DNA of 64,000 nucleotides, from positions 1,222,571 through 1,286,570 of the forward strand of contig NC_021169.1 of NCBI RefSeq assembly GCF_000385565.1, given 5' to 3'. Both the position numbers and the translations under genes were made by a program. Source of the stretch: Archaeoglobus sulfaticallidus PM70-1 (GTDB lineage Archaea > Halobacteriota > Archaeoglobi > Archaeoglobales > Archaeoglobaceae). Shown here piece by piece: positions 27,938 to 36,965 of the stretch (position 1 is its first letter; the number at the start of each line of letters is the position of its first letter). The notes under the pieces are model-generated. The model was given only the letters and a program-made list of their open reading frames with translations. It did not search any database and had not been told where the DNA came from.

Positions 27938-28900
27938 ATGGCTTCCGTAAAAGGAATCCTGATTGTGTTACTGCCATTGCTCGCCCTGGCACAGTAGGAT
28001 GTTAACAGACCAAGGAAAATCAGCATCCAGTTCTACCACCATCCCCCATTCCAACAGCTACTCCCACATTTTCAAAGACTCTTGTGCCAAAACAAACTCC
28101 TCTTTCCGAAAGCATAACAATCCAGCCCGGCAAGAACTACACGGCAAAGGTCGTTTTATGTTGTGGATGGTGACACAGTTGATGTAATCCTTGAGGACGG
28201 AACTAGGGAAAGAATCAGAGTTCTTGGAATAGACACTCCTGAAACAGATGCTGAAGGAAACAGCCGAAGAGTACGACGATATATCCGACCTGCAGTATCT
28301 TGCAGTCTGGGGAAGGAAGGCTGAGGACAGTGCGAGAGAGCTGCTTGAGGGTAAGCAGGTTGTCATTCAGACTGATGAAAGGGCATGTCTCAGGGATGTT
28401 TACGGCAGGCTCCTTGCATACATTTACATTGATGGCAAAGACTTCGGGTGCGATAATGATAGCAGAGGGATATGCAAGATACTACTGCGAGGCTGAATTT
28501 TCGAAGAGGGATTACTACAGCCAGCTTGAGGAAAAAGCAAGAGTGAACAGAGCCTGGCTGTGGAACTACTCACCACCCGAACTCAGGATTCTCGCCGTCA
28601 ATTACGACGCCTGCGGATGACAGGGAATGCCTGAATGATAAGTATGTGGTGATAGTCAATTCCGGTAAATCTCCTGCCTCACTTTACAGCTGGAAGATTC
28701 AGGATGAGCCCAGAAAATACTACATTTTCCCAGACATGATCTTTGATCACGGAGAGTAGATTGTTCTTCATACGGGATACGGGAATGGCAACTCCACGGA
28801 CCTCTTCTAGAACTCCGGCAAGCCTGTGTGGACCAACGATCACGACATTGCATACCTCTATAACCAAGAGGGGGAGCTGGTGGACAGCTGTTCGTGGTAA
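27938..28900 (+). pseudogene. Secreted thermonuclease (SNase) plus lamin-tail domain lipoprotein, broken copy 1
   Basis: Pieces of one gene in three frames: a signal peptide (KGILIVLLPLLALA, then G-C), a Thr/Pro-rich linker, an SNase domain (YVVDGDTVDVILEDGT, RIRVLGIDTPETD, DVYGRLLAYIY, YSQLEEKARVNRAWLW) and a lamin-tail domain ending TNDHDIAYLYNQEGELVDS-CSW. At least four indels and two in-frame stops separate the pieces. The intact protein would be a cell-surface nuclease. A sister gene at 48237-49314 has the same architecture and is also broken. Confidence 0.8.
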
Positions 28901-29072
28901 ATGTTTAGAAATTTGGAAAAATAGTCCTGCCTTGTTATGACCAATTTAATCTCTTGAATTTCTGTTTCGGATATATTTAGGGGCTCTTTCTTCTACTTCC
29001 TTTATAAAATTAAATGAGCTGCACTTGACTTTCTTCCAACTATTAATCTACTCCAACAGAGTGTAGACAGAA

Positions 29073-30196
29073 TTAAACTCTTCTCTTCCTAACTCTCTCA
29101 ACAAACCTCTCTATGCTTATCCTGTTCTTCAAATAGGACTGGCAGAATAGTTGTGTAGCATAGAAAATCATTCTTATCTCCGTAATGGCATACTTGCGAT
29201 AGTAGACGTGAAGATCCCTCAATCCGAACATTGCCTTAGCTCTTTGAAGATTAGCTCTATTTTACTTCTCATTTCAGCGAACTCTTCATATCTATCAATC
29301 CCTTCAACAGTCTTTTTTATTATGTACTCGAAATCTTCAAGAAGAGAGCTTAAAATCCTGTTGTACCTGCTGTCAAACCACCTGACGTTAGTAAGAATTC
29401 CTTCAACCATCCTCTTCAGCTCTTCTCTGTCTATGTTCTTTTTCAGCTTTATTACATGGATTATTCTGTAGTTTAGAGGCAATAAAATATTGTTGTAGGC
29501 GAAAAATCCGGCATCAGCTATTACAACCTTTATTTTACCACTTTCGGTTCCAAGATTTGTTATCACCATCTCATCCCAGATCTCCTTTTTTGCTTTATTC
29601 TTCGGATAAATTTTAACGTCAACAACCGAGAAATTTGTGAGATTGAGCAAAGTACAAACCATATAGCCAACCTCTACTCCTCTGACAGAATCAAAGCAGA
29701 ATGAAGCATCGAAAATACCACCCTTGATCTTCTTTCCCTGTCTTAGCCTGTTTAAATCGACTGTTGCCACTGTAGTATCCAGTCCGTAGATTTCATCAAC
29801 CTTTTCTGCAACATTTCTCTTTATTATATTGTTTATTTTTACTTTTATTCTCTGCAGTTTCTTCCTGAATTCTTCGTAGTTTGAGAATGTTTTAAGCACT
29901 TTAAGGTTGAGAGTTTCTCTCAGCTCTTTGTGGTCTCTAAGAATTGCGTAAAAGAGAATTGGAGGGAAACCGAAGAAGAACCTCATTGTTTCAACAATAT
30001 AATACTCTATGATATAGTCGTCATACTTCTCTTTCGTTTTGAACATTCCTCTTGCCTTTTCCGATACGACTTTATCAAATTCCAAAGCTATAATCCTGAA
30101 TTCGTCTTCTGTCATCTCTCCTTTGTTGATCTTCTCAACCACATGGCTTGGAGTCATGGAAAGAGATAACATTAGTCTGTTTTTAAATTTTTCCAA
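29073..30196 (-). pseudogene. DDE transposase, one frameshift
   Basis: The first 325 residues are continuous (ATVDLNRLRQGKKIKGGIFDA, IKVVIADAGFFAYNNILL, then RSKIELIFKEL). Near 29240 the frame is lost; the next frame continues AKAMFGLRDLHVYYRKYAIT to KRRV and a stop at 29073. This arrangement fits the IS4-like superfamily; the exact family is not certain. Terminal repeats were not found. Confidence 0.75.
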
Positions 30197-30382
30197 TTTT
30201 ACTGGTTATTTTTACGATTCAGACTCTTACTTTTACTATTTTTTAATTACACTTTACTGGAGATGAAAGATAAAAATATGGAACTGTTTAATGTCTTAGT
30301 TAATTTTATTGAGGATTTGGAAGAAAGTGACCCTATAAAGAAATAGAACAGGTAAGTAAATTTATCTAGGGTCTTCTCCATC

Positions 30383-31414
30383 TCACCACTCAGATAATTT
30401 CTGGATAACCCTCTTCTTCCTGAATCCCATACCAACAGTCATCCCTGTGAGAAGGACAGAAAAACAAGCTCTCTTTATCACAGGCTCGTAATCATAACAG
30501 TGCAATCTCTTCAAACTGTAAGCTTCTTTCCCCAATTTGATTACGTCCTCTACTATCGCTCTCAAAGTCTTCAGATTCATCTTCAATCCTTTAAATAGCT
30601 TCTTAACAAGTTTCCTATACCTTCTCTTCTCCTTTTCTATGTTCTTTGAGTTAAAGATAAACAGAGGATAGCTTATTAACCCTTCAAGCCTTCTATATCT
30701 GAAATTAACTCTTGGAAGTATTAAAGGAATGATACCGTATCTTATTCCAATCAGATAGTTCTTATACCCGTAAAACCCTCTGTCCATGATTATAGCGTCT
30801 CCAAACCTGATAAGCTTCTTCCTCTTCAGCATTTCTAAAATTAAAGGATAAATCCTGCTTTCGTGAACGTTAGCTGGATAGACGTGGAAGAACAAAGGTG
30901 TTAGAGTTTTGTAATCAATTAGGATCATCATCTTCATGCCCAGAAAGAATCCCTTGGTTGAATAGCCCCATTTGTACGGTTTATTCTTTAAATCCCTCTT
31001 TCTGAAAGGATTCAGGTCAAGGCTTATATCTGTCCAGTCTAATATTAGCAAAGAGGGTTTCTTCCTCATTCTCTTTGAATTAACGTTGAGAATTGAGAAA
31101 ACAAAGTTTATAAATTGCTCTGCTTTGAATTTTGACGTAAAATTGTAGACTGAATTTAATTTAACCTCATCTTCTATCCTCAAGAACTTTCTGAGTTCAT
31201 AACGCCTGTTTACTTCGCTAACGGCATAAGAAATTTCTAGTTCAAAAAACATTGCCAGAATTATGATTTTGAGGAATTCTATCGCTTTATTGACGGGAGT
31301 TATCTTATTCCTTGCCAAAGCTTTCTTAGTTTCTCTATTTTCCAGCTTATCTATGATTTTCGATAGAAGCTCCCATTTCTCATCTCCTTTTACTGGAATA
31401 ACTGGTAATCTCAT
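30383..31414 (-). CDS. DDE transposase (IS4/IS5-like)
   Basis: About 343 aa from the ATG at 31414, with GGTGAT upstream. The probable catalytic triad comprises Asp in LLILDWTDISLD, Asp in IIMDRGFYGYKN and a later Glu. LNPFRKRDLKNKPYKWGYST and IDYKTLTPLFFHVYPANVHES are typical of archaeal IS4-superfamily enzymes. The gene looks complete. It lies head to tail with the frameshifted transposase gene, so two elements have inserted side by side. Ends not resolved. Confidence 0.82.
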   Translation of the reverse strand: MRLPVIPVKGDEKWELLSKIIDKLENRETKKALARNKITPVNKAIEFLKIIILAMFFELEISYAVSEVNRRYELRKFLRIEDEVKLNSVYNFTSKFKAEQFINFVFSILNVNSKRMRKKPSLLILDWTDISLDLNPFRKRDLKNKPYKWGYSTKGFFLGMKMMILIDYKTLTPLFFHVYPANVHESRIYPLILEMLKRKKLIRFGDAIIMDRGFYGYKNYLIGIRYGIIPLILPRVNFRYRRLEGLISYPLFIFNSKNIEKEKRRYRKLVKKLFKGLKMNLKTLRAIVEDVIKLGKEAYSLKRLHCYDYEPVIKRACFSVLLTGMTVGMGFRKKRVIQKLSEW

Positions 31415-31439
31415 TCCAATCACCGAGAAAAACAATAAT

Positions 31440-31948
31440 TATTGAGATTTATTAATTTTACTATTTATTAGCAATTTATTTTTGATTTAGAGTTGTTTGG
31501 TTTTGTCCCATTATAAGAGAAGATTGATATGTTGTTTATTCTGGTTATAGAGGTGTCTAAAAGGAGTTTGATGTGAGGATAGTAGGAACACCATAAAATT
31601 TATCATGTCGTCTTTTGGAAGGATTGAAAAGACTTCAGTCGTAGCTATCCACTTATAATTACTTTCTTCTGGAACAATACAGCTTTTCCGTGCTCAAACG
31701 ATGAAGTTATCTTAGCTAATAGTAATGAACCTGGGAAGACCTCAATTCCGCTTTTTGCTTCATTTGGATTTTTTACTTCAAATTTTGGGTAAAGACCATC
31801 TTCGGGAATATTTTACATGTTGATGGAATGTGATTGGCTTTTTGTCAGTATTTCTCCAAGTTCCTTAACATCTCAATCCTTTGGTATCCCCCAATCTCCG
31901 TCTCCCTGAACTCAGTTTCCCAGCGGAATTTTAGCATTTTACCACCTT
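31440..31948 (-). pseudogene. Type I restriction specificity subunit (HsdS) relic
   Basis: From an ATG at 31937 with GGTGG upstream, the minus strand reads MLKFRWETEFRETEIG, the usual HsdS start. Further on it gives PEDGLYPKFEVKNPNEAKSG and FPGSLLLAKITSSFEHGKA in another frame, resembling the DNA-recognition domain. It fades out near 31600. It lies downstream of the hsdM relic at 35946-36805 on the same strand. Bases 31440-31600 show nothing else. Confidence 0.65.
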
Positions 31949-32875
31949 CTATCTCTTTGTCATCTCCACAATCTTTGTGGATGTATAATTAAGTTCCAAC
32001 TCCGTAATCACAACTAATCTTTTATCAAGCCATTTCTTTGACTCTTCATTTATGAGGTCTTTCAATATATTCAGCTCGATAACTATTCCAATATCCATCA
32101 CTCTAAGCAGAGCTTCAGCATACTTATTCAACTCATCTGGTATGACTTCAATTTCAAACAATTCTTTTTCAGCAAGGAGTCTTCTACCAATGTTTGTTTT
32201 ATCTGGTGCCACATGAACATCTGCCGATAATTCTCTATAATAAAAGTCGTAAACATACTCCACAGGATCTATAATATCCTGAATTGGATCAAAGATTCTC
32301 CAATCTGTAAGCTGCTTAACAATTGATTTTACATTTGGAATGATCTTTCTAAGAGCTTCATCTTCAAAAAGAGGTGAAATTTTATCATAAATCCCTGCAG
32401 AGGTTTTCTCCAGCTCGTCTTCTATTGAAGGTTTTTTCCTGATTATATCACTCAGCCAATCTATGAGCGTCATCTTAGATTTTCCGATTTTCGCTCCTGT
32501 TTTCTTGATAACCTCAGCTCTATCCCGGTATTTCTTATGAACTATGCACTCCCAAAAAGCACCCTTTAAAATCAACTCCAGCGTATTTCTCAATAGTATG
32601 TAAGCAGCATTGTAATACCCTGAAAGCGACTCTAATAGGGATCTGTGTGCCTGATCGAAAGCCTCGTTGTGATAAATAAGAAATGCTGATTTTGCCTGAA
32701 AATCTTCATTGGAACTTATCAAACGTGTGGGTATCAGCATGAATTCGTGAATGGAGTCGTGTGCTTTTCGTATTTTTTCAAAATCGCATTTCTGAAGAGA
32801 GATAGCAATATTAGGGATATTCAGTTCTTTTAAACAATGTGAAAATGCCTTCCTGAAAATACTGTCTTCAGCCAT
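31949..32875 (-). CDS. DUF5677/HEPN-like protein
   Basis: 308 aa, almost all helical. AYILLRNTLELILKGAFWE resembles the helix pair of DUF5677 proteins, and YRELSADVHVAP carries an Arg-x6-His that could be a HEPN RNase centre. It overlaps the stop of the upstream HEPN gene, so the two form one unit. It replaces the expected hsdS position in the decayed type I locus. Function unknown; an abortive RNase or its partner is the best inference. Confidence 0.55.
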   Translation of the reverse strand: MAEDSIFRKAFSHCLKELNIPNIAISLQKCDFEKIRKAHDSIHEFMLIPTRLISSNEDFQAKSAFLIYHNEAFDQAHRSLLESLSGYYNAAYILLRNTLELILKGAFWECIVHKKYRDRAEVIKKTGAKIGKSKMTLIDWLSDIIRKKPSIEDELEKTSAGIYDKISPLFEDEALRKIIPNVKSIVKQLTDWRIFDPIQDIIDPVEYVYDFYYRELSADVHVAPDKTNIGRRLLAEKELFEIEVIPDELNKYAEALLRVMDIGIVIELNILKDLINEESKKWLDKRLVVITELELNYTSTKIVEMTKR

Positions 32876-33458
32876 TTTTTATCTCCTCATTTTTCTCATC
32901 TGAATTTAAATCGCCCCTTTCACCCTCCACTTTGTGAAACTCTTTCAGTAACCAATCATTAATATCTACCAGAATCTCATACCCAATACTCACAAGCTTT
33001 TCATCCTTTTCAAAAGAATAGTCCTTGTCTCCGTGAAATAGGTTATTTCGTGTAACGTATATAGCCTCAATGCTGTTCTCTGGATGATCCAACATTTCAG
33101 GGGTTATTTCCCGTGTTCCCCTGTTAAGTCTAACATTTCTGAGATTGGCTATTGGAGTGAGATCTCTTAATTGCTTTATCTTTGCAGCATCAAAAACCTC
33201 CATTGGAATGTCTCCCTTTAATTTGTCGATAATGTTTCTCTCTGTTTCCTTATGTCCATATTTAGCTCTGAATAACGCATTGAATGCTATATACTCTACG
33301 ATGAACTTCAGGAAGGGGTCAGTCTGCTCTTGGGCCACTTCTCTCCACTTTCTCACGCGCTCGAGAATAGTATCGGGGAACTCCCAGAGGTAACTATCAT
33401 TATACCTCCACTGTTCCTGCCGTTTTCTATTTTTTCTTTCGTTCCCACGCTCGCTCAT
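32868..33458 (-). CDS. HEPN-domain protein, putative RNase
   Basis: 196 aa from the ATG at 33458 (GGAGG upstream). IYVTRNNLFHGDKDYS contains the HEPN R-x4-H motif (Arg137, His142). The N-terminal 20 residues are basic and polar. The gene is coupled to the downstream HEPN-like gene by an 8-base overlap. HEPN proteins in defence islands are metal-independent RNases; the target here is unknown. Confidence 0.65.
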   Translation of the reverse strand: MSERGNERKNRKRQEQWRYNDSYLWEFPDTILERVRKWREVAQEQTDPFLKFIVEYIAFNALFRAKYGHKETERNIIDKLKGDIPMEVFDAAKIKQLRDLTPIANLRNVRLNRGTREITPEMLDHPENSIEAIYVTRNNLFHGDKDYSFEKDEKLVSIGYEILVDINDWLLKEFHKVEGERGDLNSDEKNEEIKNG

Positions 33459-33527
33459 TGCGCATTCCTCCAAATACTAGTCTGCCCGTCACCCTACCCA
33501 CCCAATTAGACAAATTTCATTACTCAC

Positions 33528-34010
33528 CTACTGAATACCAATCTCTTTGAAAAACTCAATCGGCTTTAATGAATTTATCCCGAAAGCTCTTGCTACACTT
33601 GGAATTCTATTTGGTTTTTCTTTATTTTCATTTGTTACGATTATAGCCTTATTTTGAACAGCAAGAGCAATTATCCAAGGATCTGCCCATGGATTCGGAT
33701 TGGTAATATTCCTGTCCCAGTAATTTTTGTCGTAGACCTCCCTTACCTTTTCAAAAATAGAAATCTGCTCATCATCAACATCCTTGAAAATTCTGCTATG
33801 CTTTTTGCACCATTCAGAGATATAGTCATAACCTGATGAAACTTCTCTGTAAACTTCATAGTGGGAAATTAAAAGCTCCTCATCTACAAGCTCCTCCAAC
33901 TTTGCCCAAATAGGCTCAAAAATCTTCATATCTCTAGGATACCACCTTCCAATATTAATTAAAGCGTCTGCGTCAATCACATACACCTGCTCAAGCTTCA
34001 ACTGAGCCAT
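33528..34010 (-). CDS. PIN-domain toxin (DUF4411 type)
   Basis: 160 aa. The first strand VYVIDADALINIGRWYP has the first PIN Asp; PWADPWIIALA carries later acidic residues, and AIIVTNENK follows. PIN proteins are RNases. It overlaps or abuts the stop of the HTH-peptidase gene, the usual partner of DUF4411 proteins, so this is a toxin module with a peptidase-type antitoxin. The in-frame GTG at 34019 is an alternative start. Confidence 0.8.
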   Translation of the reverse strand: MAQLKLEQVYVIDADALINIGRWYPRDMKIFEPIWAKLEELVDEELLISHYEVYREVSSGYDYISEWCKKHSRIFKDVDDEQISIFEKVREVYDKNYWDRNITNPNPWADPWIIALAVQNKAIIVTNENKEKPNRIPSVARAFGINSLKPIEFFKEIGIQ

Positions 34011-34015
34011 AAAGC

Positions 34016-35092
34016 TCACTCAATGATTTTTTCGGCATATTTCGGCTTTAAATCGAGAATTCTCATAGCCTCATAAAAACTAATTTCCTTCTTCCTGTAA
34101 GCCTTGCTAACTTCAGAAACTGCCAACCTCCCAGTCCTGTTAATGTACGTCATCTCCCAGTCTCTGATACCTCCTTTCCTCTTCTTGAGCCTTGACTTGT
34201 CAAATTCCTCTCTAAACTTCTGATACCTATCTCTCGTTATCTTTCCGAGCTCAAGCATTCTTAGCATCATAACCTGCACACTCACTCCATAAAGTCTGGC
34301 GAGTTTCTTTATTCTCTCATCAGTGAGCTTTATCGATCCAGCTTCTGTTAATAGATCCTCAGCCGGAACCAAAAACTCTGCAGCGAACTTATCACAGAAC
34401 CTTTCAACATCATATCTCTCAGCTTCAATGTCTATCGAGCAAATCCCACTTTCCCTTTTCAACAAATGAGCAACTTCATGAAAGAGGGAGAAGAGCTTTA
34501 TCGACGGTTCGTCACTCTCGTTGAGCACTATCACAGCAAGATCGGAGAATATACAGAATGCTCTCACATCATCAGCTTTAAGAGGATACTCCATGATAAG
34601 AATACTAAGTTTGTTCTCAAGAACTTCTTTGTAAAATTCGAGTATTTCTCTTGCCTTTTTTTCTTTCGGAATTTCAATTCTTAAATATTTCCTGAAACCT
34701 ATTGCCAGTTCTTCCGGAGAGTTATCAGGAAAAGACGGGATTTCACTCTTCTTGCCGCTCAATTCCCTAACCTCTTCCGAAAGATACTTTGCTCTCCTTA
34801 TTGCAACAAAAACCTCCGGGTTCAATTTTTTCTCTCTGTTGATTCTGTAGTCCGGAAGAGATGGGACATCTGGAACTTCTTTTGAAAAGAATGCTGCTAA
34901 AGGAACTTTGTAAATATCTGCAAGCTTCTTTATCTGGGTTAAAGTAAAACTATCTTCACCTTTTTCTACCTTTACAATTTTTTCAGTTGTCACACCAAGC
35001 TTGCTTGCCAGTTCTTCTTCTGTATATCCTGAATTTTCTCTAAGTTTTTTCAATAGATGTGGCGAAGCTTTAATCTTGATGGATTTTCTCAT
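34016..35092 (-). CDS. XRE helix-turn-helix plus ImmA/IrrE metallopeptidase
   Basis: 358 aa. Residues 10-65 are an XRE HTH (YTEEELASKLGVTTEKIVKV). Residues 200-212 contain the zinc motif FHEVAHLL (His205, Glu206, His209), followed by a distal Glu in ERFCDKFAAEFLVP. This HTH-COG2856 architecture acts as the antitoxin and regulator of PIN or similar toxins. The next gene is that toxin, with overlapping ends. Confidence 0.88.
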   Translation of the reverse strand: MRKSIKIKASPHLLKKLRENSGYTEEELASKLGVTTEKIVKVEKGEDSFTLTQIKKLADIYKVPLAAFFSKEVPDVPSLPDYRINREKKLNPEVFVAIRRAKYLSEEVRELSGKKSEIPSFPDNSPEELAIGFRKYLRIEIPKEKKAREILEFYKEVLENKLSILIMEYPLKADDVRAFCIFSDLAVIVLNESDEPSIKLFSLFHEVAHLLKRESGICSIDIEAERYDVERFCDKFAAEFLVPAEDLLTEAGSIKLTDERIKKLARLYGVSVQVMMLRMLELGKITRDRYQKFREEFDKSRLKKRKGGIRDWEMTYINRTGRLAVSEVSKAYRKKEISFYEAMRILDLKPKYAEKIIE

Positions 35093-35107
35093 AATTACTA
35101 CACCCCC

Positions 35108-35471
35108 TTATTTATTTTCGGATCTCTCCAACTCCTCCATCATCTTCAGCAGAACCTCTTTAAGCTCAGGAAGCTGTCTCTTTACAATCACCCAGACAAC
35201 TTCAAGATCTACCACAAAATAACCGTGAATCACAACATTTCTCAGCCCTACAACTCTTTTCCACGGTATTTCTCCATATTTTGAGCGAAGGTCTTCGGGG
35301 ATGTTTTTTTGCAGCTTCTCCTATGATTTCAAGGTTTCTTAAAACTGCATCAACAACCATATCTTCTCTCATAAAATCCTCTAAATCTTCAATCGAGGAT
35401 GTGTACCTTTCAATCTTCTCAATTGCTTCCAGCATATCCTGAACAAACAGCTCTGGAGTTCGTTTAGACAT
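35108..35471 (-). pseudogene. hepT: HepT-type HEPN toxin, frameshifted at an A7 run
   Basis: The start (ATG 35471) overlaps the mntA stop. The frame reads PELFVQDMLEAIEKIERY and NLEIIGEAAK, then hits seven A (35294-35300 region) where six would keep frame. In the corrected frame it continues PEDLRSKYGEIPWKRVVG, LRNVVIHGYF (the R-x4-H-x-Y RNase motif) and ends at 35108. One base separates it from a full HepT. Sequencing error, true inactivation or slippage recoding are all possible. Confidence 0.8.
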
Positions 35472-35760
35472 AAACAACCTCCCTTTCTATGGATTTCCAC
35501 AACAATGGCTTTCTCATCGCAGCATTTTTCGTCACAACATCAACCCTAACTCCAAGCAGTTCTTCAAGAAATTCCTTCAAATCTACTATTTCCCAGCCTA
35601 CAGGTTCGGAAAATTCAACTATGATGTCAATATCGCTTGTCTCCTTTTGCTCCCCCCTCGTTACAGAACCAAATACGCCTATACTTTTAACCTTAAACCT
35701 CTCTTTCAGAATTCTATCGTTCTCCTTCAGTATCTGGATTACCTCCTCGAGGTTTTTCAT
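35464..35760 (-). CDS. mntA: MntA-type nucleotidyltransferase antitoxin
   Basis: About 98 aa from the ATG at 35760; an earlier in-frame ATG at 35787 has no closer ribosome site. The polymerase-beta-type motif GVFGSVTRGEQKETSDIDII carries GS and the D-x-D. MntA blocks HepT by adding AMP groups near its HEPN active site. It overlaps the hepT gene by 8 bases. The antitoxin is intact while the toxin is frameshifted. Confidence 0.85.
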   Translation of the reverse strand: MKNLEEVIQILKENDRILKERFKVKSIGVFGSVTRGEQKETSDIDIIVEFSEPVGWEIVDLKEFLEELLGVRVDVVTKNAAMRKPLLWKSIEREVVYV

Positions 35761-35945
35761 AACTTTATTTGATTCCCCTCCATACATTACCTTTCCCCCG
35801 TTATGGCAGAAACAATAGTTCCCGCAACATGTCCACATACTTGGAAGAGATTTGGTGAAAAACTATATCATGTTTTCCAAATTTTTATCCACAAGAACGA
35901 TTCCGAAGATTACAGGTAATATTAACTGGGCTCCCAAATCCAACC

Positions 35946-36805
35946 TTACACCTCTAATCTATATCCTAATGCCTCAAAAACTCCTCTAGCTTTCTCTGCC
36001 AGCTCCTCCTCCTCTTTCAACAGTTTTGAAAGTTCTTCACTGTAAACCCTCATCTTTTCGTCAAAGCTCTCATCATCTAAGTCAAGCCTAACTCTGGCAT
36101 ATCTTCCCGGAGTGAGAACGTAGCCATTCTTGGCTATTTCCTCTATTGTCACAACCTTAGCAAATCCCACCTCATCTATCTCATCCAGCTCTCCATCCTC
36201 AAAAAGCCTGAACTTATCCACAATCCTTTCTATTTACTCACCATTCATCTCATTCTGTCTTCTTGAAATTGGGGTTAGAGATCCTTGGCGTTTACGAAAA
36301 GTACTTTCCCCTTCATGTACTCCGGTTTCTCTTTCCTTACAAACCAGAGTGAGACTGGAAGTGACACATTATAGAAGAGCTTGTGCGGGCAGGCAACAAT
36401 GCCATAACTAACTATGGCCTTCCTTATCCTCCTTCCACCCCTCCGGCAGATAAAGCTCCATTTGCCATGACAAAGCCAGTTTTTCCTTTGGGGGGCAAGA
36501 AGATAGATGAGGTGCAGAATCCACATGTAGTTGGCATTGTTGTTGGGAGGAACAGAAACCTTAAACCCGCTCTCTCAACCTCGAATCATCTGGCTTTATT
36601 CTCTCAGCTCCACATCATCAATGTAGTAATCGCTTTTTCCGTCTGCAAACAACTTTTTTAACTCCTATCTTCTCTCATAGAAGGCGTAGGAAAGATAACG
36701 CAGAAATATTAACTCAAGAACTGTATTTATACTGATGTACTTCCACTTTCTTCCTCAGCTTGTCTGCAGCCTTCCAGAGCTGGTTCTCGAACTCACGTGT
36801 AGGCT
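35946..36805 (-). pseudogene. Type I restriction methyltransferase subunit (HsdM) relic 1
   Basis: Pieces in order on the minus strand: EFENQLWKAADKLRKKVEVH (N-terminus), RYLSYAFYERR and LFADGKSDYYIDDVELRE, then NNNANYMWILHLIY, FVMANGALSAGG, IVACPHKLFYNVSLPVSLWF, and finally GFAKVVTIEEIAKNGYVLTP with an intact last 91 codons. The SAM-binding DPACGSGG region is deleted and several frames alternate. It once methylated adenine with an HsdS subunit; the hsdS relic lies 4 kb downstream. Confidence 0.8.
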
Positions 36806-36965
36806 CCTGAGATTGAGCCCCCGATCTATATATTTACCCGTTTACAGCCTGTCGAGTGACATAAAGTATGGTAATTAGAGTGAAGTATCTTCTAAGTGCC
36901 AAACCCTACCAAATACACCACCCTTAAATAGGAAGATAGCTCTTCAACAATACTAGTGACCAGTA

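Noticed and set aside
30247-30435. 62-residue minus-strand frame between transposases
   Set aside because: It overlaps the end of the transposase in another frame and has no coding character.
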